Positions 53,507-62,566 of a DNA stretch of 64,000 nucleotides are shown one piece after another. Made by a program: the position numbers and the translations under genes. Source of the stretch: Bifidobacterium cebidarum (GTDB taxonomy: Bacteria > Actinomycetota > Actinomycetes > Actinomycetales > Bifidobacteriaceae); the NCBI RefSeq assembly GCF_009193305.1, contig NZ_WBVS01000001.1, positions 124,001 to 188,000 of the forward strand. Reading direction: 5' to 3'. Positions within the stretch are counted from its first letter, which is position 1. The number at the start of each line of letters is the position of its first letter. The notes under the pieces are model-generated. The model saw nothing but the letters and a program-made list of their open reading frames with translations, made no database searches and was not told the DNA's origin.

Positions 53507-53653
53507 GACTGTAGGTTTTTGAACACTGACTGTAGGAATTTGAACGAAATATGTCCAAAAACCTACAGTCAGTGTTCAAAAACCTACAGTCGGAGTTCAA
53601 AGTCCTACAGCGACAGTGCAATTTCCTACAGTCAAGCAATGCATGACTGTAGG
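53507..53653. repeat. 21-bp-period CCTACAGTC array with 30-bp perfect inverted repeat
   Basis: GACTGTAGG occurs at 53507, 53528 and 53645. CCTACAGTC occurs at 53562, 53583 and 53625, with a variant CCTACAGCG at 53604. The direct copies are exactly 21 bp apart, as are the first two inverted copies. The segment 53507-53536 is a perfect 30-bp inverted repeat of 53562-53591, separated by 25 nt. The spacers share TTCAAA or TTGAAC, so the true unit is about 21 bp. Period 21 puts all sites on one face of the helix. The array lies between guaB and orn. Confidence 0.92.
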
Positions 53654-53663
53654 GATATACGCA

Positions 53664-53691
53664 AAAAGGGCCCGCATAGGCGAGCCCTTTT
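53664..53691 (-). terminator. Intrinsic terminator of guaB
   Basis: AAAAGGGCCCGC and GCGAGCCCTTTT pair over 12 positions with one mismatch and a 4-nt loop. On the minus strand the stem is followed by TTTTTGCG. It lies 35 nt after the guaB stop. Confidence 0.88.
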
Positions 53692-53725
53692 GAGGTGATC
53701 AACCCTGACTAAGTCAGAAATCAGA

Positions 53726-55303
<1,578 letters not shown>

Positions 55304-55366
55304 CTAACGCGACACACTCCTGTTAGCGGTCACAATATCATCAAGATTAACTTATATCAGCACGGT

Positions 55367-56653
55367 CTACTTGCCTGATTCCACACTCTGGCCCGCATCC
55401 CGGTCCGCATTGCGGTCAATACTCCGGCCCTGTTGCTGATCAGGTTCGGCCTCGATTGCTAACTTCCCTGAATCCTTGGAACTCCCGGTCTTTCCCGACG
55501 GCATCGCCGCATGCTGCGCGCCTTCGCGCGTCGCCTCCATTGCCCGGCTTTCCGCCTGCATTTCAGGAATACGATGCTTGAGGTATGGATACATGGTGGC
55601 CACGGTCAGCACCACTACCGCCACTGCCATGCCGATCAATACATACCGCGCCCGGAAGAACAGAATCATCAATGAGCCGAATGCGATCAGCGCCGCCCAG
55701 CCCCACAGAATCGTCACGGCCCCACGTACCGAGTGACCGATCCTGAGCATACGGTGATGCAGATGCATGCGGTCAGGATGCATGGGCGATTGCCCTTTGG
55801 CCAGTCGGCGTACAATCGCCAGACACATGTCCAGCACCGGCAGGAACAGCACCAGAATCGGCAGCAGGATCGGCATGAACACCGGCAGATAAATGCTGGG
55901 GTGAATGGACGCGGGATCAAGACGCCCAGTCATCACGATCGAAGCGCAGGTAATCAGATACCCCAACAGCATCGAGCCTGAATCACCCATGAACAGTTTG
56001 GCCGGGTGCCAGTTGTGCAGTATGAAGCCCACGCAAATGCCGACCATCATCACGTCAATCAGCGTGGCCAGTGATGCGTAGCTGGGTGAGTAGCGCGCGA
56101 TGATATAGGAGTAAATCGCGAATGCGATGCCGCCGATGGCCACAATGCCAGAAGCCAAACCATCAAGGCCATCCACAAAGTTCACGGCGTTGATCGACGC
56201 CACAATCAGAAATGCGGTGATGGCCATAGACAGGCTCGGCGATGCGGTGATCAGCGAGCCGCCAAATGGTAGGGAGATGATCTGCAAACCTCCCCACGCC
56301 ACGAACACGGAAATCAGCAGCTGGCCGGCGAGCTTGAGCATCCAGTCCAGATCCCACAAATCATCGGCCATGCCGAGCAGACTGATCATGATGCCACCGG
56401 CAAGAATCACCCACATCTGATAATTACCGGTGAACAATCCAGACAAAAACATCGTTTTACTGGCGAATACCGTGGCCACCGTAAAACCGATCAACATGGC
56501 GAGACCGCCCATGCGCGGCGTCGGAATCGTATGCACATCGCGTGCGCGAACCTCGCCTACGGCACCAATCTCAATGGCCACATGGCGGATCAATGGCGTC
56601 ACCAGCCAGGTCACACCGCCGGCAATAGCAGCAATCAGCAGATAAATTCTCAC
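55367..56653 (-). CDS. Undecaprenyl-phosphate sugar-1-phosphate transferase (MraY/WecA family)
   Basis: 428 residues with about eleven membrane helices. The catalytic Asp motifs are MADDLWDLDW and NAVNFVDGLDGLASG, and the substrate-recognition loop is PMHPDRMHLHHRML, the His-rich WecA/TagO/Rv1302-type signature. It moves a GlcNAc-1-phosphate-like group onto undecaprenyl phosphate to start an extracellular glycan. The C-terminal ~70 residues are charged and likely disordered. The start is GTG at 56653, 4 nt inside the stop of the upstream tsaC gene, with GGAGG upstream: strong translational coupling. Confidence 0.9.
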   Translation of the reverse strand: MRIYLLIAAIAGGVTWLVTPLIRHVAIEIGAVGEVRARDVHTIPTPRMGGLAMLIGFTVATVFASKTMFLSGLFTGNYQMWVILAGGIMISLLGMADDLWDLDWMLKLAGQLLISVFVAWGGLQIISLPFGGSLITASPSLSMAITAFLIVASINAVNFVDGLDGLASGIVAIGGIAFAIYSYIIARYSPSYASLATLIDVMMVGICVGFILHNWHPAKLFMGDSGSMLLGYLITCASIVMTGRLDPASIHPSIYLPVFMPILLPILVLFLPVLDMCLAIVRRLAKGQSPMHPDRMHLHHRMLRIGHSVRGAVTILWGWAALIAFGSLMILFFRARYVLIGMAVAVVVLTVATMYPYLKHRIPEMQAESRAMEATREGAQHAAMPSGKTGSSKDSGKLAIEAEPDQQQGRSIDRNADRDAGQSVESGK

Positions 56654-57318
56654 GCGCCCAGTCCTCCGCCATTCAAATGAAGTGCCTTGCGAATCACACT
56701 TTGCGCAATGACTCCCTCACGCAGGATTTCAATGCCGTCACGGCCATAGGGGTCGGCCTTCACCACCGTGCTGGACACATGCCCTGGAGTAGGCCCACCG
56801 TCCAAATACAGATCAACGTCATCGCCGAACGCTCGCATGGCCTCTTCTACGCTCTGCGCGCTTTCTTCGCCGGAACGGTTCGCGCTGGAGGCCGCCAACG
56901 GACCAGTGGCGCGCAGGATGCTCAGGCACAGCGCCGAATTGGGAATACGAATGCCCTGCGTACCCGGACGGCCGTCCCCGGTATCAGCCAACGTTGCCAG
57001 CGTGCAGTCCGGGCGGGCGACGGCGATCGGAGAGAACGCGCCTGGCAGAAAAGCCGCAGACAAGCGGTTCAGTGGCGACGGCAGATCCAGCCCAAGCTCG
57101 TCAAGCTGATCGATGGACGCCAACAGCACCTGCAATGCCTTATACCGAGGGCGGTGCTTCAACTCATATACGCGGCTGATGGCCTCACGATTGCGCGGAT
57201 CACACGCCACACCGTACACGGTGTCCGTAGGAATAACGACCAGTCCACCGTCGCCCACGATGCGCGACGCCAACGACAACGACTCATCCGTGACTTTCAA
57301 TGTTTGCGTGGACACCAT
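56650..57318 (-). CDS. tsaC: L-threonylcarbamoyladenylate synthase
   Basis: 222 residues of the YrdC/Sua5 fold, with VVIPTDTVYGVACDPRN at the nucleotide-binding N-terminus, ELKHRPRYKALQVLL, and ASSANRSGEESAQSVEEA near the active-site cavity. It makes threonylcarbamoyl-AMP for the t6A base of ANN-decoding tRNAs. AGGAAC precedes the ATG at 57318; 12 further upstream codons are open. The stop overlaps the GTG of the glycosyl-phosphate transferase gene, a linkage of tsaC to a wecA-type gene that is common in actinobacteria. prmC lies nearby, as often seen. Confidence 0.93.
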   Translation of the reverse strand: MVSTQTLKVTDESLSLASRIVGDGGLVVIPTDTVYGVACDPRNREAISRVYELKHRPRYKALQVLLASIDQLDELGLDLPSPLNRLSAAFLPGAFSPIAVARPDCTLATLADTGDGRPGTQGIRIPNSALCLSILRATGPLAASSANRSGEESAQSVEEAMRAFGDDVDLYLDGGPTPGHVSSTVVKADPYGRDGIEILREGVIAQSVIRKALHLNGGGLGA

Positions 57319-57534
57319 GTTCCTGCCATCTCCGTTCACTACCGTATGCAACAATCTACCATTGCATCATCGAACCACGACGTGCGTCAAGCATACGCAT
57401 CTCAGCCTTGCATTGCTCCGGCACGTTGCCTCCACCCATGTCTTCAACACATGGTCAGCAAATCGTCGCCACTCCTCCACGCTTATACAATGGACACGAT
57501 TTTTGTTTCTCCAAACAAATAAAGGAGTGACGCT

Positions 57535-58206
57535 GTGAGCGACGAATCCACGAACGAACTGCCTCCCATCGAGCCGCGCATGCCGCGCGCCAGCGAGCGT
57601 GGGGAGATGCTGGCCGGCAAACTCTATAATCCCGCCGACCCTGAACTCGTTGCCCTGCGCGACAAGGCCGCCGACCTGTGCACGCGTTTCAACGCCACTT
57701 CCCGCGCCGACCATGCCGCCCGTGCCGCCATTCTCGACGAGCTGCTGCCGGGCCACGGCAAGGGCTTGGATGTACTCGGCCCGATTTTCTTTGATTACGG
57801 CTGCAACACCACCATCGGCGAGCGCGTGTTCGCCAACTTCAATTTCACCGTGCTCGACTGCAACCCGGTGACCATCGGCGACGACGTGCTTTTCGGACCG
57901 AATGTCTCTTTACTACCGCCGATGCATCCATTGCGCTGGCAGGATCGCAATGTGCGTCAGGCCGCGGATGGTTCGATGTATGACTATGAATACGGCAAGC
58001 CGATTGTGATTGGCTCGAACTGCTGGTTCGGCGGCAACGTGACCGTGATCGGCGGTGTGACGATCGGCGAGGGCTGTGTGATCGGTGCCGGCTCGGTGGT
58101 GACGCGTGATATTCCGCCGCACACGGTGGCCGTGGGCAATCCCGCACGCCCGATCAAGGAAATCACCGATAAGGACGCGTCCATACTGCAGTATTACGCA
58201 CAGTGA
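57535..58206 (+). CDS. Sugar O-acetyltransferase (maltose/galactoside type)
   Basis: 223 residues. An N-terminal helical Mac domain (MLAGKLYNPADPELVALRDKA) is followed by a left-handed beta-helix of hexapeptide repeats (DYGCNTTIGERVFANFNFTVLDCNPVTIGDDVLFGPNVSLLPPMHPL) with the catalytic His in the PMHP loop. It transfers acetyl from acetyl-CoA to sugars. The start is GTG at 57535, with AAAGGAG 8 nt upstream. It is inserted on the plus strand between tsaC and prmC, which are on the minus strand. Confidence 0.92.
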   Translation: MSDESTNELPPIEPRMPRASERGEMLAGKLYNPADPELVALRDKAADLCTRFNATSRADHAARAAILDELLPGHGKGLDVLGPIFFDYGCNTTIGERVFANFNFTVLDCNPVTIGDDVLFGPNVSLLPPMHPLRWQDRNVRQAADGSMYDYEYGKPIVIGSNCWFGGNVTVIGGVTIGEGCVIGAGSVVTRDIPPHTVAVGNPARPIKEITDKDASILQYYAQ

Positions 58207-58280
58207 CTGCTCGTCATGGGGATGCGGCTGCGATTCATGCCGAGATTGCAGTTGCATCCCGCACATCGACAAGAAAACCA

Positions 58281-59162
58281 CTATTTTTCCGCGAACAGGT
58301 ATCGGTCTCGCCCGGTCCAATCCTTGCCGGTGGAGGCATTGGCGAATCCGATGGCTCGCGCATAGGCCACGAGACGATCGCCTTGGCTGATGTCATGCTC
58401 CATCACCAGTGCGCCGCCCGACTTCAGCAGTCGATACGCGCGTTCGATGATGCGCTCTGGAATCAAGGTGCCGTCTGCGGAGCCACCATACAGTGCCAAT
58501 TCCGGATCCCAATCGCGCACCTCAGGCTGCTCGGGAACGTCGGTTTGAGGGATGTATGGCGGATTGGTAATCACCATGTCCACAGTGCCGTCAAGCTGAG
58601 CCAATGTCGCCAATGATGTGGCGTCGCCGATCTCCAGCTGATAATTCGAGGCGATGGAGGGATATTGCTGCGCGGTACGTACCAGATTCTTCCGCATCCA
58701 TTCGGCAGTATGCGGCGATAGTTCCACGGCCCACACCTGGCTGCCCGGCACTTCGGTGACCACGGCAAGACCGATGGCCCCCGAACCGGCACACAGGTCG
58801 ACTACTCGAGGATTCATGAGTCCATGCTGGGTCATCCAGTCAAGGCCAGCCTGCACTACGGTTTCGGTTTCCGGCCGCGGAATGAAGACACCTGGGCCGA
58901 CTTCCAGATCCAAGTACCTGAACGGGGCATGCCCTACGATGTATTGCAACGGTTCACGCTTCGCCCGGCGTTCAATCATCGATTGGAATCGCGCATCGTC
59001 AAAGTCGACCGACTCCCCCATCAGCAAAGCCCTGTCGATATCGCGCAGTTCAACGCCCGCAGCCTCAGCCAGCAGCAGTTTGGCGTCATGTTCAGGCGTC
59101 TCAATGCCCACTTCACGCAGCCGTGCCGCCGCGCCCCGAATCACATCATGAACGGTCGTCAC
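58281..59162 (-). CDS. prmC: Release factor glutamine methyltransferase
   Basis: 293 residues. The N-terminal helical domain (HDAKLLLAEAAGVELRDIDRALLMG) precedes the SAM-binding VDLCAGSGAIGLAV and the glutamine-binding NPPYIPQTDVPEQPEV motif. It methylates the GGQ glutamine of release factors such as the neighbouring prfA product. The start is GTG at 59162 with only GGATAG nearby. The prfA-prmC pair normally forms an operon; here the 164-nt gap holds the conserved-core hairpin. Confidence 0.94.
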   Translation of the reverse strand: MTTVHDVIRGAAARLREVGIETPEHDAKLLLAEAAGVELRDIDRALLMGESVDFDDARFQSMIERRAKREPLQYIVGHAPFRYLDLEVGPGVFIPRPETETVVQAGLDWMTQHGLMNPRVVDLCAGSGAIGLAVVTEVPGSQVWAVELSPHTAEWMRKNLVRTAQQYPSIASNYQLEIGDATSLATLAQLDGTVDMVITNPPYIPQTDVPEQPEVRDWDPELALYGGSADGTLIPERIIERAYRLLKSGGALVMEHDISQGDRLVAYARAIGFANASTGKDWTGRDRYLFAEK

Positions 59163-59206
59163 CTATCCATCCCATCCGGCCGCAAATGCAACATATCAGC
59201 ACAGGA

Positions 59207-59293
59207 GGGGTTGGCTGGGGCATGTGATGTAAGACCGTAAGCTTGGCCGAACGGCCTTGAGTGTGTCGAACATCATATGCCCCAGCCAACCCC
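59207..59293 (-). repeat. Conserved-core long hairpin element, copy 3
   Basis: Arms 59207-59230 and 59270-59293 are 24-nt inverted repeats with one mismatch (GGGGTTGGCTGGGGCAT at the outer end). The core 59233-59268 is identical to that at 3963-3998. The arm sequence is unlike that of either other copy. It starts 33 nt after the prfA stop and ends 44 nt before the prmC start. No U-run follows. Confidence 0.92.
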
Positions 59294-59326
59294 GGCCAAA
59301 CTACTTCTGCTGGACTGAATAAGGAA

Positions 59327-60415
59327 TTACTGCTGATTAGCCAGACGATCGGCTTCGTCGGCCTGGATGTCCGAGTCGATGACGGCCTGCAGATCGCCAT
59401 CCAATACGGCATCCAAATTGTATGCCTTGTAGTTGGTGCGGTGATCGACGATACGGTTCTCCGGGAAGTTGTAGGTACGGATACGCTCGGAACGATCCAG
59501 CGAACGCACCTGGGAGTGGCGCATATCGGCGGCCTCGGCGGCCTCCTGTTCGTGCTTCATGGCAAGCAGACGGCTCTTGAGCACGCGCAGGGCAGCGGCA
59601 CGGTTCTGAATCTGCGACTTTTCGTCCTGCATGCTCACCACGATGCCGGTAGGAATGTGGGTCATACGCACAGCGGAATAGGTGGTGTTCACCGACTGGC
59701 CACCGGGGCCGGAGCTCATGAAGATATCGATCTTCAGATCCTTCGGATCGATCTCGATCTCATCATCATCCTCATCGGCTTCCGGGAACACGATCACGCC
59801 GGCGGCGGAGGTCTGAATGCGCCCCTGCGATTCGGTGACCGGCACGCGCTGCACGCGGTGCACGCCACCTTCGTACTTCATCGAAGCCCACACGCCATCT
59901 TCCGGCGCCGGAGTGCCCTTGGCGCGAATGGCGATCTGCACGTCCTTCACGCCACCGAGTTCGGTGGTGTTCTCGGACTGGATATTCACGGTCCATCCGC
60001 GCTTTTCGGCGTAACGCGTATACATGCGCAGCAGGTCGCCGGCGAACAGTGCGGCCTCTTCACCGCCGGTGCCGGCCTTGATTTCCATAATCGTGTCGCG
60101 GGCATCATCCGGATCGCGTGGAATCAGCGCGGTGCGCAGCTTCTCTTCGGCTGCCGGTAGCTCGCTTTCCAAGCGCTTGGCCTCCTCGGCGAAATCAGCG
60201 TCTTCGCTTGCCATTTCCTGGGCGGCTTCCAGGTCATTCTTGATCTGCAACCATGCCTTATACGCGCTCACGATGGAGCCAAGCTCGGCATGACGACGGC
60301 CCAGCTTGCGCAGCTTATCCGGGTTGGATACGATTTCGGGACTTGCCATCTGCTCTTCGATGGACTGGTACTCCTCAAGCGCGGTTGCCGCCGCTGGGAA
60401 CTGTTCGTCTGCCAT
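59327..60415 (-). CDS. prfA: Peptide chain release factor 1
   Basis: 362 residues. The GGQ motif is in [20 protein letters not shown], and the stop-codon-recognition tip (PxT type) lies in the preceding domain. The first ~100 residues form the helical domain 1. It terminates translation at UAA and UAG. The ATG at 60415 has GGAAAG upstream. It follows rpmE on the same strand after a terminator and precedes the prmC gene that modifies its GGQ. Confidence 0.97.
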   Translation of the reverse strand: MADEQFPAAATALEEYQSIEEQMASPEIVSNPDKLRKLGRRHAELGSIVSAYKAWLQIKNDLEAAQEMASEDADFAEEAKRLESELPAAEEKLRTALIPRDPDDARDTIMEIKAGTGGEEAALFAGDLLRMYTRYAEKRGWTVNIQSENTTELGGVKDVQIAIRAKGTPAPEDGVWASMKYEGGVHRVQRVPVTESQGRIQTSAAGVIVFPEADEDDDEIEIDPKDLKIDIFMSSGPGGQSVNTTYSAVRMTHIPTGIVVSMQDEKSQIQNRAAALRVLKSRLLAMKHEQEAAEAADMRHSQVRSLDRSERIRTYNFPENRIVDHRTNYKAYNLDAVLDGDLQAVIDSDIQADEADRLANQQ

Positions 60416-60490
60416 AACGTTTCTTTCCAAAGTCAACTATCAATACTGAACGCAATACTGAGCGGCTTGAAATGCCTAATAGATACAAAA

Positions 60491-60543
60491 ACGCCAGTCC
60501 TTGGCCGGCATGCCGAGGCAAGCCAAACCGATCGGACTGGCGT
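60491..60543 (-). terminator. Terminator of rpmE
   Basis: ACGCCAGTCC (60491-60500) and GGACTGGCGT (60534-60543) form a perfect 10-bp outer stem. TTGGC/GCCAA form an inner stem. On the minus strand the structure is followed by TTTTTGTATC. It starts 9 nt after the rpmE stop. Confidence 0.88.
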
Positions 60544-60551
60544 GAAGTATG

Positions 60552-60764
60552 CTACTTGCTCTTCTTGCCGTAGCGCTTCTCGAAGCGAGCAACACGACCA
60601 CCGGTATCGAGGATCTTCTGCTTGCCGGTGTAGAACGGGTGGCACTGAGAGCACACGTCAACGAACATGTGGTCTTCCTTGCCAGCAGTGCGGGTCACGA
60701 AGGTGTTGCCGCAAGAGCAAGTCACCTCAACGGGGTGGTAATCAGGATGAATACCCTGCTTCAT
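60552..60764 (-). CDS. rpmE: 50S ribosomal protein L31
   Basis: 70 residues, [22 protein letters not shown] to the basic C-terminus RYGKKSK. Cysteines in CSCG and [11 protein letters not shown] form the zinc site of the C+ (zinc-binding) L31 form. AGGAG lies 7 nt before the ATG at 60764. Upstream codons of the open frame overlap the leader and are not conserved. It is followed by a strong terminator, so it is largely separate from prfA. Confidence 0.97.
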   Translation of the reverse strand: MKQGIHPDYHPVEVTCSCGNTFVTRTAGKEDHMFVDVCSQCHPFYTGKQKILDTGGRVARFEKRYGKKSK

Positions 60765-60902
60765 TGTACGTCTCCTATGGATTCGGGGGACCCGGGTCGC
60801 AATGCCCCTATGGCAATGCGTGAACCGGAACCTGAAAGATAATACTCGCGTATGTGGACGTACCGCACCTTCGTGGTACATGTCGCAGTGAGCGAAAATG
60901 AG

Positions 60903-60976
60903 TGGGGCCGCAGGGGCTTGAACCCTGGACCGGGCGATTATGAGTCGCATGCTCTAACCGACTGAGCTACGGCCCC
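60903..60976 (-). tRNA. tRNA with CAT anticodon (Met, or Ile2 if lysidine-modified)
   Basis: A 74-nt cloverleaf on the minus strand: acceptor GGGGCCG/CGGCCCC with discriminator A, D arm AGCTCAGTCGGTTAGAGC, anticodon loop CTCATAA, T arm GGTTCAAGCC. The anticodon stem GCGA/TCGC resembles both actinobacterial elongator Met and Ile2 tRNAs, so the identity is left open. It lacks the initiator features. Confidence 0.93.
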
Positions 60977-61109
60977 ACATTGGTTTGCATCGGCAAAAGC
61001 CAACTCGGATAGTGTAGCACGGCCCCACTATCCAGCGACCATCCCGGCATGAATGTTGCGCGCAAGGTCGCAACAGCCGGGGCCATGCTGAAACAGGCAT
61101 CAGCCTCTT
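60977..61109. other. Short intergenic region downstream of the ROK gene
   Basis: A TGTTGCG/CGCAACA 7-bp stem (61054-61075) lies beyond the ROK regulator stop and may terminate it. No other feature is seen apart from the tRNA promoter region. Confidence 0.35.
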
Positions 61110-62348
61110 TTATGCTTTGGCACCCGCTTCGATGAACGCCAGAGGATTCTCGATGAAGCGCCGCAATCCCATCTCAGCCGCACCATAGAGGGACGGATGC
61201 TCCGCCACCGGCGGCACGAATACGCGAATCTTCACATTGGGATATCCGAGAATCTCCGAGCGCAAACGACCTTCCAGAATATTGCCCAGCTCATCGCCGA
61301 AATGCGTCCACAGGCCGCCAAGGAGCACCGTATCCACATCCACCATATTCACCGCCGAAGCGATTGCCGAGACCAATGCGTCCGCCGCCTGATCAACCAC
61401 TTTGGACACCACAGGGTCACCGTCACGCCAACGGCGCAGGAATTCCGCTATGCCTTCGGAACCGGTGGCCTCATCATCCTGCGCGATTCCCGCGGATTCC
61501 ACCAAGGCACGCCGACCGGCAAATGCTTCCAGGCACCCATGGCGCCCACAGCGGCACAATGGCCCGTTCATCGACACCGACAAATGACCGATTTCCCCGG
61601 CGAATCCATGAGACCCCGTCACCACGGCACCGTCGCGTACCACAGCGCCACCAATGCCGATATCAGTGGAAAGGTAGATGAACGAATCCATACGATCGAC
61701 CACGTTCAGGAAATCCGCGCGTTCGGTGGCATATCCCGGAATCTGAGCGAGAGCAGCCATTTTCGCCTCATTACCGGCCACGACATCAAGTCTTCGCACC
61801 ACATTGAACCGGGTAAGATTCACATTCTCCCAGCCAAGGTTGCGAGCCACCAACAACCACATATCATCAGTGACAATGCCGGGCAGAGCAAGACCGGCGC
61901 CCACCACTTTGCAACCACGACGCTTAAGTCGGCGCTCGAGGGGGAAGGTCATAGCATCAAGTTTGGCGAAGATCTCATAGGGGTCGGTGCCGGTCATATC
62001 CTCACTGACCCACTCCTGTCCCAACGTATCGCCATTGAGGTCGAGCGCCAAACAGCCGTAACCATCGGTATTAATCTGCAATCCGATGCCCGCCACGCTG
62101 CCGCCGTGGATTTTGAGCGGCGTGCTCGGCCGACCGTATGCGGTCGACACCACCGGCTCGCCCTCATAGATGATTTTGCTTTCCAAGAGCATCGACGACA
62201 ACAACGACATCGTGGCCTTGGTCAACCCGGTCTCCTTGGCCAGATCAGCGCGGCTCATCGGATGATCCGCGCGCAGCAGGGCGTCAAGAGTCACCGAGAG
62301 ATTATGGTTGCGCAGATCCTCCTGGTTGATTCTGCGTAGATTCGCCAT
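61110..62348 (-). CDS. ROK family transcriptional regulator
   Basis: 412 residues. The N-terminal winged helix (LRRINQEDLRNHNLSVTLDALLRADHPMSRADLAKETGLTKATMS) binds DNA. The ROK sugar-kinase-like body has the zinc motif CRCGRHGCLEAFAG and the ATP-loop relative IYLSTDIGIGGAVV. It resembles XylR/NagC-type repressors rather than glucokinases. GAGGT precedes the ATG at 62348. It is divergent from xylB and probably represses it in the absence of xylose or xylulose; the ligand is inferred from that context. Confidence 0.9.
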   Translation of the reverse strand: MANLRRINQEDLRNHNLSVTLDALLRADHPMSRADLAKETGLTKATMSLLSSMLLESKIIYEGEPVVSTAYGRPSTPLKIHGGSVAGIGLQINTDGYGCLALDLNGDTLGQEWVSEDMTGTDPYEIFAKLDAMTFPLERRLKRRGCKVVGAGLALPGIVTDDMWLLVARNLGWENVNLTRFNVVRRLDVVAGNEAKMAALAQIPGYATERADFLNVVDRMDSFIYLSTDIGIGGAVVRDGAVVTGSHGFAGEIGHLSVSMNGPLCRCGRHGCLEAFAGRRALVESAGIAQDDEATGSEGIAEFLRRWRDGDPVVSKVVDQAADALVSAIASAVNMVDVDTVLLGGLWTHFGDELGNILEGRLRSEILGYPNVKIRVFVPPVAEHPSLYGAAEMGLRRFIENPLAFIEAGAKA

Positions 62349-62481
62349 CGTTACCTCACCTCTTTGTCGCCCGCTGATAGAACCGCCCGTGAGCGTTCAC
62401 AGTTACTTGTCCACTATGTATTATGCGCCATTCAACACAGTCAGGGCCGCACCATTGCGTGTTCCCGTTTGCATTCAAGCG

Positions 62482-62515
62482 TTGACATACAGTATAGTTT
62501 AATCGTCTAACTTAT
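62482..62515. promoter_or_regulatory. Candidate xylB promoter/operator region
   Basis: A consensus -35 TTGACA (62482-62487) precedes an AT-rich stretch with an imperfect dyad, AGTT...AACT (about 62496-62512), in the ROK-xylB gap. No convincing -10 at 17 bp is seen. The layout suits a ROK-controlled promoter but is weakly supported. Confidence 0.35.
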
Positions 62516-62566
62516 TGGTCAAGACGCGCCGAAACACAGCGCTTAAGCCTCATCGAGGAGGAATTT

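Noticed and set aside
53507..53653. CRISPR array
   Set aside because: The units are 21 bp with a 9-bp core in both orientations, and the spacers resemble each other. There are no cas genes.
53466..53702. A 78-codon frame with 7-residue repeats across the CCTACAGTC array
   Set aside because: The 21-bp period makes any frame look repetitive. The putative start lies in the guaB terminator and has no ribosome-binding site.
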